From Numida meleagris (taxonomy: Eukaryota > Chordata > Aves > Galliformes > Numididae), in NCBI RefSeq assembly GCF_002078875.1, contig NC_034421.1, positions 6,133,935 through 6,197,934 on the forward strand: a stretch of 64,000 nucleotides of DNA, given 5' to 3'. Below, one piece after another: positions 27,434 through 36,700 of the stretch (position 1 is its first letter; each line of letters opens with the position of its first letter). Under the pieces are notes generated by a model. It was given only the letters and a program-made list of their open reading frames with translations. It did no database searches and was not told the DNA's origin. The position numbers and the translations under genes were made by a program.

Positions 27434-28382
27434 GGAGGCATCAGCAGTTCTGTGTGCTTGGTTTATGGGGCTGCAGTGAAAGGCTTTGGGGGGGGTCAGG
27501 GCGTACCTTGAGCAGAAGTGGGGCTGCGTCTTCACTGCAGCTCATGGGTGGAAATGGCAAGGAAGTGACATCATGCAGCTGAGTGAAAGCTGCAAAACGA
27601 AGCCATATGCTGCGAAGATGTGATTCATGGCCAAGGCCAAATGGGCTACGCCCAAACACCACCTCTTTGTGCTCATTAGGACTTGCTGGAGAACTGGGGT
27701 GCAAGAGGGTTCCTTCTGTTTTTCAAGACATTGTAATAGCAATGTAAAAGCATAGAAAAAAGTGATGCGTGCCTCCAAAAGGTCTTTTCCAATATACACA
27801 AATATGTATGGAGACTCCTCCAAAGGCTCACAGATTTTTCTACTCCTTACACATGAAGGACAATCTCATAAATGGGCAATAAAAGCTAAAATTAAAAATG
27901 CCTCTTAAAAAAAAACCATACTTCTATATTTAAAGCTGCTCTTTAATTAGAAGATCCAACATTTCCTCTTGAAGGATTTCAGAAACATAGATTTTGTGGA
28001 TACACGGGTATCATCAGAATGATGAACGAGCCCTTGTCACTGTGTGGGGTTGGGAGCAGGAGGAGTTGTGCTTTCCCCTTGGTGCTTGGGGCATGGTACG
28101 GTGAGACCTGTCTGGGTCACTTGTCCCTAAGCTGTGTGATGGGCAGAGGTCTTGATGCACTGCTTTCCCATTGCAGTACACTTGCACTTGGTTCCCCAGG
28201 GCAGAGCTTGGAGTGCTGCTGTGTTTAGGGCTGCTCAGATCAGGCTGGGTGCAGGGCCAGAGCCAATGCTAGTGTTTCCAAAGCCATTTTTAAAGGATTT
28301 GCATTCAGCAAATCCCCAAAGAGGCAGGAGCTGTGGAGTGCCCTCTGAACCCTTCAGCACCTTCTGCTTCTTTCCACTTTAG

Positions 28383-28557
28383 GTGCTGCTGATCATCAGT
28401 GGGAACCTGAGCTTCCTCAACTGGCTGACCATCGTGCCCAGCATCGCCTGCTTCGATGACCGCAGCCTGGCATTCCTGTTCAGCCCCGGGCGCGGGGGGG
28501 TGAAGCAGCGCGTGCTGCAGTTGCAGGGCAGCAGCCAGCAGCCCCCTCCAGGGCTCG
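28383..28557 (+). CDS. LMF1: LMF1 coding exon (transmembrane segment and start of following loop)
   Basis: LMF1 is an ER-membrane chaperone required for maturation of the dimeric lipases LPL, hepatic lipase and endothelial lipase. The 175-base exon runs from AG (28381-28382) to the donor GTGAGT at 28558 and ends in phase 1. It encodes 58 full codons starting VLLIISGNLSFLNW, then a segment with the family motif PSIACFDD. The hydrophobic stretch from VLLII to about SIACF is read as a membrane span. The remainder (FLFSPGRGG, then a Gln-rich end QLQGSSQQPPPGLG) is a loop that I expect to vary between species. From the count of residues to the C-terminus, and assuming the 567-residue length I recall for human LMF1, these are about residues 302-359. 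The first codon is GTG (Val) inside the protein and is not a start. The next exon joins as a split Gly codon. Confidence 0.95.
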
Positions 28558-28778
28558 GTGAGTTCTTCTTGGGGGAGAAAAGTGACAAAGAGGTGTGTTC
28601 GGTGTGTTTATCTCAGAAGCTTTCTATCCTCTCCTTCTGGAGCAAACATGAGTGGGCAGGGAGAAAATTTTGCTCCCTACGTGGTTCCCTCTGGGCTGTG
28701 AATGGTATCTGAACGTTGCACTCCTGATAGATGTGTGCAAAGCCAGCAGCTGGTTTGTAGACCTCTGCCACGTCAGTG

Positions 28779-28792
28779 CCACTAGGGGGCAC
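28779..28792 (+). promoter_or_regulatory. candidate CTCF binding site
   Basis: The sequence CCACTAGGGGGCAC matches the commonly used CTCF core CCASYAGRKGGCRS at all 14 positions, and is preceded by GTG, as in strong sites. It lies 222 bases downstream of the LMF1 exon ending at 28557. CTCF sites act in chromatin looping and insulation. Occupancy cannot be judged from sequence alone. Confidence 0.55.
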
Positions 28793-28921
28793 GTCCCTGT
28801 GCAGGTACGGTGCTGCCTGTGCAGGGAGCTCAGCTGGGATCCCGGCTTTGTGCTCACCAGCCAGCATCAGACTCCAACTTGAAATAAGCAATGCAGAATT
28901 GCGCCATTTAGCTTGTGGTCA

Positions 28922-28941
28922 ATTTTATTTTATTTTATTTT
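28922..28941. repeat. (ATTTT)4 microsatellite
   Basis: Four perfect ATTTT units lie in the LMF1 intron. Confidence 0.9.
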
Positions 28942-30360
28942 GACTTTTTAAAGTCAAAGATGAAACACCCAGTGCAGTATGGGGCAAGGGTTTGGTGTCA
29001 CAAGTTGGATGTAGAAGCAACTCTTGCATTTGCTTCTGCTGCTAGAGCTCACGGGCATCAGAGTATAAGTAACTGAGCATGGGGCTGGACTTCCAGGAAA
29101 AGCAGAACTGATTGTTGATCTGCTGTGGGGTCAGCAGCTCATCCACTAACTGAAAAGAGAGCTCAACATCCTGCTTGGAGAAGGAGAGCAGAGCAGCTGC
29201 TCCTGGCTGTGGCCATGGGGAGGGAATTCCCTGAAAGCATCCCAGATTCCCCAAAAGTAGGGTGGAGGCAAACTCCTGTTCGTACCAGGAACACAGGAGA
29301 GCAAATACGAGGGGGTTTGTAGCTCAACGACACGGATTCGTGTGGCTGATGCTTCCCTCTGGAGGGAGTTTCCAAACAGCCTGGCTCCAGGAGATGCACG
29401 AGCAGCACTGGGGTATTTTTCATGGGGCTGTGTAACAGATGTACGGTTGTATTTGTAGTGATTTTGTAAACCGCTTATAAGCGACAAATTGCCTGTAATA
29501 TCAACAACAATCACAGATGCTCATTTTTAAATATACTAAACATCTGTCAGAAGAGTGAAAAATGTCAACAAGACAAAGCATCTGTCTCTAGTTCTTTCTC
29601 CTTCACCAAGAAATGCAGCTTATTGGCCAGAGGCAAGGCTTCCAGCAAGGCTAATGCAGCTTCATTAAGTGTTCTGTGTCCTACATTACAAATTTTGCTA
29701 GGATTGGATTGTGTCCCTGTGCTGGAATTTTTTTTTAAAAAGGGGGGGGAAGGCGAATTTTAAAGTAATGTGGATAAATATCCTGTGTGAATTTGGATTT
29801 CTGCATGTTTTTCTGCTAACAAAGCAGAGGCTGTTGAGCTGGCACCAATGGGCTGTGTGGCAAGAGGCTTAGAGGAGCTCTCACCCCGGGTCACAAGAGC
29901 AGAAGACAGGAGGGTGTCCCAGTTGTGACCTGGTTTAACAGGATCTGGCCACATCCTCGTGTGCATATTTCCCACCGGGAGCTCCAATTCCCACCGCTAG
30001 TGCTTGGCTCCTGTCTGCTCATCCAGACCCCATTGGCTCATGGCCTTCCCCAAGTCTTGCTCCATCCTCGCTATATTCTCCTGTAGTAAACCCTTTTCCT
30101 TCTGTGACCACGTTGCTGTCACCCCATGGGCACGGTGACAATTGCAGCATCAGGACCGAGGAGGGCAGGATCCTGTGAGCCATTTGGCTGCAGGAGGTGG
30201 AGGAAGAGCAATGCGTAGGGCCAGAAACTGACTCGTGGATCTGGGTCACAGTTACAGGACCGTGCAGTGCTCTGGGGCTGAGCCTGCTCCTTGCTTGCAG
30301 CTACAGAGTTCATTGAAGAGGTAAAATGCCGCCCGAGCACCCCACAGTGGTGCAGAGCAA

Positions 30361-30370
30361 GGGGGGGGGG
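30361..30370. repeat. G10 homopolymer
   Basis: Ten G lie in an LMF1 intron after an AAGCAA-like context. The length may be an assembly estimate. Confidence 0.85.
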
Positions 30371-31059
30371 ACATCTTGGCGAGCTCCTTTCCAAATCCAG
30401 CACTGCTCCAGAAATGTTCTCAGACTAAACAATTATTAATAGCTTCTGAGAGGGGTTCAAATAAACATCCCTCTCCTGCGGAGATAAGGGGAAAGCTGCA
30501 TGCTAGTGCTTTGAATCTGATCCGTTGGCTGTTAATGTTAAACAAATTAAAAACGACCATAAACGTAGGAGCCCTTCAGAGGTCACCGCTGCTTATTTGT
30601 CTGATTGCAGCAGGTTTCTCCCCAGCCCCACATGCCACGTGAATGCAGCGCAGCCCCGCGCTGTTCCTGCAAACCGAACGCCAAGGCGCTGCCGGCAGAG
30701 CGCAGCTCCTGCATTAACAATAAGGGGTCGGGATCTGCACGGGGAGGAGTGGGGTGTGGGTGAGGACAGAGAGGAGAAGGCTGAAACGAGCCTGGCTGGC
30801 GGGAGCCGGATGCAGCCCAGGAGGCGATGCTGAGCAAGGTGCGGGTGCCAGCTGTGTTCTTTCCCCTGTGCCGAGGCAATGATTAATCTCGCGTTTTAGA
30901 CATTTTTCTTCTTAGCCCTTTCTCAGACTATTTAGAGAAAGACAGATCTCCTCAGCGATAGCGGCTGGCAGCAGCACCGGCTGCTTGCTCCTGGCTGCGG
31001 GGCAGAGCTGGCTGCGTGCAGCGCTCACATCCCTCTGCTTTGCTCCCATGTCCCCCCAG

Positions 31060-31213
31060 GCTGCCACATCCGCAGGGTGGTGAACATCTCCTTTGGGCTC
31101 CTGATCGCCTACCTCAGCGTGCCTGTCGTCATCAACCTGCTCAGCTCCAGACAGGTCATGAACACCTCCTTCAACCCCCTCAGGATAGTCAACACCTATG
31201 GAGCTTTTGGAAG
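31060..31213 (+). CDS. LMF1: LMF1 coding exon (transmembrane segment and two N-glycosylation sequons)
   Basis: The exon is 154 bases long, enters in phase 1 (completing Gly) and leaves in phase 2 (AG of Ser). The acceptor is TCCCCCCAG and the donor is AAG|GTACTG at 31214. The product reads CHIRRVVNISFGLLIAYLSV, then PVVINLLSSRQVMNTSFNPL, then RIVNTYGAFG(S). This matches the conserved LMF1 block in which a membrane span (SFGLLIAYLSVPVVINLL) precedes the start of the large C-terminal region (Pfam LMF1/DUF1222 family). Two N-X-S/T sequons are visible (N-I-S and N-T-S). The family topology I recall places the C-terminal region in the ER lumen, where it contacts lipases. Approximate residues 360-410 by counting from the C-terminus. 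A CR1 copy begins only about 24 bases after the donor. Confidence 0.96.
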
Positions 31214-31237
31214 GTACTGCATTTTAATGGCATATTA

Positions 31238-32060
31238 CAGAATCTCAGAACCGTAGGGGTTGGAAGGGATCTCTGGAGATCATCCAGTCCAACTTCTGCC
31301 TAAAGCAGGTTCCTCAAAGCAGGTTGCACAGGAACACATCCAGGTGCATTTTGAGTATCTCCAGAGAAGGAAACTCCACCACCTGCCTGGGCAGCTTGTT
31401 CCAGGGCTCTGCCACCCTCACAGTAAAGAAGCTTTTCTTGGAACCTCCTGCATTCCAGTTTGTGCCCTTTGTCCCTAGTCCTGTAGCTGGGCAGCACCGA
31501 AAAGAGCCTGGCCCCATTCACTTGACTCCCACCCTTTATATATTTAATAGAATCATTATGAAATGATTGGAAAAGAACTCTAACATCATCAAGTCCAACT
31601 GTCAACCCATCCCCACCATGCCCAATCATGTCCCTGCTTAGAAGCCCACTCCCCATATTTGTAAGCATTGATGAGATCCCTTCTCATTCCCCAGGCTATT
31701 CAGCCTTCTCTTTCCCACGTGAACAGCCCAGGGGCTCTCAGCCTTTCCCATCAGGAGGTGCTCCTGGCCCCCACCGTCTCTGCACCCTCCACTGGGCTCT
31801 CTCCAGCAGTTCCCTGTCTGCCTAGAACTGGGGAGCCCAGCACTGGATGCAGCACCCCAGGTCAGACAGAGGGAAGGGGCACCTCCCTCACCTGCTGGCC
31901 TCACTGTGCAATGCCCCCAGGGTCCCATTGGCCTTCTTGGCCAGCAGGGCACACTACTGGCTCACAGTCACCTGCTGGCCACCAGGATTCCCAGGTCCTT
32001 CTCCATAGAGCTCCTTTCCAGCAGGGTTGTATAGCTCTCCACTGTCAGCAGCATGAAGTG
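31238..32060 (-). mobile_element. CR1 LINE copy interrupted by a nested CR1
   Basis: The left end is ACAGAATCTCAGAACCGTAG followed by TTGGAAGGGATCTCTGGAG. Typical CR1 blocks follow in reverse orientation (CCACCACCTGCCTGGGCAG, AAGAAGCTTTTCTTGGAACC, TGATGAGATCCCTTCTCA, CTGGGCTCTCTCCAGCAG, CACTGGATGCAGCACCCCAG, CAGGTCCTTCTCC). The element is broken at 31546-31654 by a second CR1. It starts about 24 bases after the LMF1 donor at 31214. Confidence 0.9.
31546..31654 (-). mobile_element. CR1 3'-end fragment nested in another CR1
   Basis: The sequence from AATAGAATCATTATGAAATG through CCATCCCCACCATGCCCAAT to about 31654 is the last ~100 bases of a different CR1 subfamily, similar to the fragments at 34590 and 46844. 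It splits the host CR1 and is flanked by a 6-base direct repeat ATATTT (31540-31545 and 31655-31660) that fits a target-site duplication. Confidence 0.8.
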
Positions 32061-32357
32061 TGGTCCCGTAGCCTTAAATCCAAACAGAAATCTTTCCAGT
32101 AGCCATAGACTTGGAATATCTGTTTATGAGAGAGAAAGGGAAGAACGAGCAGGTTTCTTTCCCACTGAATTATAATTTGTTTTCTTTGAGCTACTTTTAG
32201 TGAGCTCATTATTCTGATGGAGCAAACGTAATAGCGGGATGAAAATATCCATAAGTGAGTTCATCCAGTGGATACACCTCACCGTCACCAACCCACTGTA
32301 TTTATGGTGAACTTCTCTTCCCGTGCGCGTGCTCGCTGTCCCTCATGTAAATATTCA

Positions 32358-32478
32358 CATAAGCTGCTGGGTAGCAGATTTAAGGCCAACAAAAGGAAGT
32401 GCTTTTTCCAACAAGTGACTTGGGGAATTCATTGCTACAGGAAACTGCGGAGACGAAAGTATAAATGGGCTCAAAAAA
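32358..32478 (+). mobile_element. ancient CR1/L3-type LINE 3' fragment
   Basis: The order GGTAGCAGATTTAAGGCCAA, CAAAAGGAAGTGCTTTTTCC, GGGGAATTCATTGCTACAGG, AAGTATAAATGGGCTC resembles a LINE tail widespread in reptiles and birds (from memory: a block of the type AACAAACAAAAGGAAGTA followed by GGAACTCATTGCCAC). It is followed by an A-rich tract. The subfamily is not certain. Confidence 0.6.
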
Positions 32479-34189
32479 AGAAAAAAAAAAAAGAGCAAGA
32501 CAGAAAGACAGATGGAGAGGACAGGCCCAGAGCCTGGCTGCTGCTGTCAGCTCAGGAAATCCCACTGAGGGCTGCGAGGTGGGGCTGGACAGGGGAAGCA
32601 CCTCCACCTGCATTAGTAACCTGAGCCTGGGCTTTTGGGGTGCAGGTCAGCAGACTTAGGCAACCCACAGTCCATGGTAAGTGCTGTCCCTCAGCCTCTC
32701 CTTGATCAAAACACCTGTGAAAACGCTGAGAAATACCTCATGCTTATGGAGAACTAGCCAAAAGGGTTAGGCAACCTTGCCCTGAAAGCTTGCAGCTGGG
32801 GAGCACATGGCAAAGAACGTGGCATCAAGGCAGAATGAGCAGGGTGGTTTCTGTGCCGCAGAGGTGACAGCAGGGCCAGTTCTCCCTGCACAGACCTTGG
32901 GTTTGGCCACGCTGCTGCTTCCCTTCCCCTGGGGCTGCTCCAGGTTGGTGGGCTGCGGGCAGGTCCTGCAGGAGGAGCAGCAGCAATTGGGCTTTTATGA
33001 GAGCGTCAGGTTGGGAGGAGCAGGGCCCACTGTGAGCGCTGGAGATGCAGAGCACACCTGCAGCACATCGCATGGATAGGTTGTTTTCTCCAATATTTGG
33101 AACAGCAGAGATTATAGGAAAAAAAAAAGCCATAAATACCAGTACTAGAGGGTTGTGGAAAACACTGAAGTTTCTCCATTTTTTGAGAGAGGGAGAAATA
33201 GCCCTTGAACCTCTTTGAAGGCTGGAGCGGTGAAGCTACGGGAGATTGTTTTCTTTGGGTTGTTGTTCTTTTTCTTCTTCAGTCTATGGTTTCTGCTTCA
33301 GCAGTTACCAGAACCTAAAGAGCATGTGATGAAATGCTGCTGTAATATGTTTGTAATTCCAGCCTATGTAAACCAATAAAAAGAGGATTGCAGCTTATAA
33401 TGAATATACGATTATGTGAAACTTGACATATTTTGAATCACACAGTAGGAACATACTTTTATTAGTAATTTGGTGTCCCTGATTTACAGTGTGTTTCTAA
33501 CCATTGGGCAGCTGGCCACGGCTCATAACTCAGCCCAGTGTATAATATAGAACTTGGCTGGAGAATCCAGGAATCTATTAAACGGAGGTAACAATTATAA
33601 GCCGAGATGCGCAGCATTCCGTGGGCTGTAAGCATCTATCACTGGAAGCCACTGGGGGAGAAGGCGGTGCCTGTGTGTTTCCAGAGTTTTAGTTTTAGGG
33701 CTGAAGGAGGAAGGACCAAAGTAGTAAAAAATGAAAGAGTGTCAGGAGCTGCGCGGCTTGGATAAGGGAGAGTTACGCTGTTACGTGTTTGTGAGGGAAA
33801 TCAGCTCACCTGTGTAGATGAGCATCACTGTCAGGTCATTGGAAACTCGACATTCGTTTTCTCACGTGGGCTTTGCATGGCCCAGACAATCTGCCATCTG
33901 CACTGCCCTGCCACTTAGCTGTGCAGAGAAGGTCAATCCCAGCAGCAGAGCGAATGTGCATGACCTGCCATAAGGTTGGGTGCTTTTTAACACAGTTTCA
34001 AAATGTCTGCTAGGTTTGGGGGGCATTTTTTTATTTTCCTTTCTGCTTTCCTTGGCTTGATTTGCAGCAGTTCACACGGTACCTCTTCCTCTTGCTGAGC
34101 AATAGCTCCATGAAACCTCTTTTGTGATCAGGATGGAGCGCAGAGGCTGGTGGTGGTGGTGCCCCAAGAGCTGGCTGCTGGGCACACTG

Positions 34190-34553
34190 CAGAAGAGAAG
34201 GCTCTGGGGAGATCTGCTAGCAGCCTTCCAGTTACCTGAAGGGAGGCTGTGAGAAGGAAAGGGACAGACTGTTTAGCAGGCTCTGTTGTGACAGGACAAG
34301 GGGAAATGGTCTCAAACTAAACGAGGGGAGATTTAGACTGGATATAAGGAAGAAGCTCTTTATGCTGAGGGTGGTGAGGAAAGGCACAGGGTGCCCAGAG
34401 GTGGCAGTGCCCCATCCCTGCAGACACCCACGGTCAGGCTGGACGGGGCTCTGAGCACTGATGGAGCTGTGGGTGTCCCTGCTCAGTGCAGGGAGTGGGA
34501 CCAGGCGGCCTTGAGAGCTCCCTTCCAACCTAAACCATTCTGTGGTGCTATGC
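34190..34553 (+). mobile_element. CR1 LINE fragment with intact 3' end
   Basis: It runs from AGAAGAGAAGGCTCTGGGG through GACAGGACAAGGGGAAATGG, GGGAGATTTAGACTGGATAT and GCTCCCTTCCAACCTAAACC to TTCTGTGGTGCTATG. It lies 192 bases upstream of the LMF1 exon at 34745. It is close in sequence to the copies at 44740 and 61080 and therefore relatively young. Peptides with RLDGALSTDGAVGVPAQCRE arise from translating this repeat and are not genes. Confidence 0.93.
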
Positions 34554-34589
34554 CAAAGAGAGACGTTGGCCTAAGAAGAGAGTGAAGGT

Positions 34590-34710
34590 CACAGAATCAC
34601 AGGATCGTTAGGGTTGGAAAAGACCTCTAAGATCAACAAGTCCAACCCCAGCCCATCACCACCATGCCCACTAGACAGCATCCCTACATGCCGCATCTAC
34701 CCTTGACTTG
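34590..34710 (-). mobile_element. CR1 LINE 3'-end fragment next to an LMF1 splice acceptor
   Basis: It starts with TCACAGAATCACAGGATCG, followed by GGTTGGAAAAGACCTCTAAG, TCAACAAGTCCAACCCC and CACCACCATGCCCACTAG. It ends within about 35 bases of the acceptor AG at 34743-34744. It belongs to the same subfamily as 31546-31654 and 46844-46965. Confidence 0.88.
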
Positions 34711-34744
34711 AGGCAAGTAACAGCCCTGATGTTGTGTCCTGCAG

Positions 34745-34928
34745 CATCACCAAGGAGAGAACCGAAGTCATCCTTCAGGGAACATCCAGCCCGGACCCCA
34801 ACGACCCTGCTGCTGTCTGGCAGGAGTTCAACTTCAAGTGCAAGCCTGGGGACCTGTGGCGACGGCCATGCTTCATCTCACCCTACCACTACCGCCTGGA
34901 CTGGCTGATGTGGTTCGCGGCCTTCCAG
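34745..34928 (+). CDS. LMF1: LMF1 coding exon (lumenal C-terminal domain, HYRLDWLMWFAAFQ motif)
   Basis: The exon is 184 bases long. It completes the split Ser codon and ends in phase 0 at FQ, followed by donor GTACGT at 34929. It encodes 62 codons, including SITKERTEVILQGTSSPDPN, the FKCKPGDLWRRPC segment, and SPYHYRLDWLMWFAAFQ. The last of these is the hallmark of LMF1/LMF2 proteins. The 62-codon length equals the matching human segment as I recall it, which lets residues be numbered about 411-472. On this count the Trp of RLDW is residue 464, the site of the human W464X lipase-deficiency allele, and position 439 (Tyr in human, site of Y439X) is Phe here. The acceptor has a weak pyrimidine tract and lies very close to a CR1 fragment. 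Confidence 0.97.
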
Positions 34929-35734
34929 GTACGTGCGTCCCCTGGACCAGGGAAAGCAATCCATGTGAATTTACAGTGTGCTTGGGCAGGGGGGTGGATA
35001 TTTGAAGCCTCAGCTAAGTTAATTATGTTTAAAAAAAATAATAATTGTATTCCTAAAGGATGTCTGCTGCTGGCGTAATGAAACTCTTGGAAATGTTATG
35101 TGAGGCTTTTTAATTGTTTCTCGGCAATAACAAGAGTTAAAGAGATGGAGAGCATGCCTGTCCCTGGCGTGGTGGCAAAGTGGGCAGCCACTGCTCACTG
35201 TCCTGCACAGGGACGTGTCATCCCCAGCTGGCACCCACAGACAGGTGATGGCTCTCTATTAAGGAAGAGAAGAGGGGGAAGATTGTAAATTAATTCTTTA
35301 ACATCCTATAGCCTTTTCCACAAAATGGCACGACCAGGAGAACGTAGAGGGGGTGCTACCAAGTTGGGGCTCACAGCAGCAGTGGGGGCAGCCCCATTTC
35401 TCCCTTTGTTCCCACGTCTCCTCCCGGCGTTCTTCCTCTCTCTTCCCCCCTGCCCCAAACTTCACTGTTTTTTCTTTGTGGTATTTTCATTTAGGCGCCT
35501 TTTAGATTCCTTGGTGATGACATAACCATCGCTCTTTGGCTATGGTTTTCTATTTACCCCGCTAGTTTTTTGTGTGCTGGAATTTCATTTAATCTGCATT
35601 AGGTATGCTTATCCCTCAGCAAGACGACAGCAAAGGTTAAAGCTCTGACCAGCAGCGTTGCTCAGCATTAAATGAGGGTGCAGAAGTTGGAGCTGTTGGT
35701 TTAAAACTTCCTGCTTTCCAGGAGGGCTCCAGCA

Positions 35735-35850
35735 TGGAATCACAGCGTGGTTGGGTTGGAAGGGACCTCACAGCCCCCCCCAGCTCCACCCCGTGCCGTG
35801 GGCTGGGTGCCCCCCACCAGATCAGGATGCCTGAGGCCTGAGGAGACCAA
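35735..35850 (-). mobile_element. CR1 LINE 3'-end fragment
   Basis: It contains CATGGAATCACAGCGTGG, GTTGGAAGGGACCTCACAG, then a C-rich block and GGGCTGGGTGCCCCCCACC, which fits a reverse-oriented CR1 3' end. It is short and has GC-rich changes. Confidence 0.78.
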
Positions 35851-36261
35851 ATGAGCACAAGGCACCGATACTGCAGCATCATGGCAAGTGCTGCCGTGCT
35901 GGTGCTGACAGACATCGCCGCACAGTGGCCCTGTCTGTCGGCGGGCAGCGGCTGTGCGCTGAGTGACAGTGATCTATGGGGCAGTCTGGGGACGAGCAGG
36001 AAGAGGAAATAACACAGCCTCATCTGCATCTTTATGATTATTTTTTTAATGCACCGAGGGGTTCCCTGAAATGCACCGATCAGCCTGGGGGCTGGTGGAG
36101 CATGCATGTGCGAAGGCGTCTGTCCTCACCGGCTGATTAGCGGTAATTAGTGCTCAGGAGGTATGCGTCACCCCCAGTGTGCTGTCCCCTTTTGCCACAA
36201 GGTTGCCACGATGCCACAGATCCTTTCCGTAGCAAGACGTGGGTGGTTCTCATGGCTTCCC

Positions 36262-36700
36262 ACTGCAACCTGGTAAAGAATTTCCCCCTAACATCTGACC
36301 TACATCCCCCCTCTTGTAGTTTAAAGCCATGCCCCCTTGTCCTGTCGCTATCTGCTTGTGTAAAAAGTCGCTCTCCTCATGTTTATAAGCTCCCTTCAAG
36401 TACTGGAAGGCTGCAATGAGGTGTCCTTGGAGCCTCCAGGCTGAACACCCCCAGCTCTCTGCCTGTTCCAATAGGAGAGGTTCCGCGGCCTCTGAGCATC
36501 CTCATGCCTTCCTCTGCACCCCCCTCCATCAGCTCCACAACGCTCTGTGCTGGGGGCCTTGGGACTGTACTCAGTACTCCAGGTGAGGCCTCACAAGGGC
36601 AGAGCAGAGTGGGGGGACAATCCCTTCCCTCCCCCACTGCCACCCCTCTGCTGATGCAGCCCAGGACTCTGTTGGCTTCCCCTTTGCTCACTGCTCAGAT
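36262..36700 (-). mobile_element. internal CR1 LINE fragment lacking its 3' tail
   Basis: Blocks in reverse orientation include GCCATGCCCCCTTGTCCTGT, AAGTACTGGAAGGCTGCAAT, AGCCTCCAGGCTGAACACCC, CTCCAGGTGAGGCCTCACAA and CTGCTGATGCAGCCCAGGAC. The 3'-terminal part that most CR1 copies retain is missing at the left, so it was truncated after insertion or rearranged. Confidence 0.87.

Larger units (their letters stand above)
1..28382 (+). other. LMF1: LMF1 intron (partial), noncoding with scattered CR1 fragments
   Basis: This stretch lies upstream of the first recognisable LMF1 exon and ends in an acceptor (pyrimidine-rich CTTCTGCTTCTTTCCACTTTAG, AG at 28381-28382). I looked for the LMF1 segment that should precede the exon (the part ending in a Gln-encoding CAG before GT) and did not find it, so the intron appears to exceed 28 kb. 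Contents are AT-rich single-copy DNA, poly-T tracts (about 1435-1449, 4829-4844, 6428-6446), an A-tract near 8582-8595, a C12 run at 13550-13561, and CR1 fragments listed separately. Open frames of up to about 190 codons occur (for example 9299-9880 and 16613-17146). They lack recognisable domains and often have no ATG start, so I do not call them genes. Exons shorter than about 60 codons could have been missed. Confidence 0.6.
28558..31059 (+). other. LMF1: LMF1 intron, 2.5 kb
   Basis: The intron has borders GTGAGT at 28558 and TCCCCCCAG ending at 31059. I see no CR1 copy in it. It contains an exact 14-base match to the CTCF core consensus (28779-28792), a short (ATTTT)4 microsatellite at 28922-28941 running into a small TGACTTT/AAAGTCA hairpin (28941-28956), and a G10 run at 30361-30370. 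Frames here such as 28652-28882 read into the intron from nothing recognisable. Confidence 0.85.
31214..34744 (+). other. LMF1: LMF1 intron, 3.5 kb, with CR1 copies near both ends
   Basis: The intron runs from GTACTG at 31214 to TGTCCTGCAG ending at 34744. A large minus-oriented CR1 starts about 24 bases inside the donor, and another minus-oriented CR1 ends roughly 35 bases before the acceptor AG. A plus-oriented CR1 lies at 34190-34553 and an older LINE tail at 32358-32478. The middle (about 32.5-34.1 kb) is single-copy. Its 33340-33620 part is AT-rich and free of recognisable repeats. Confidence 0.85.
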
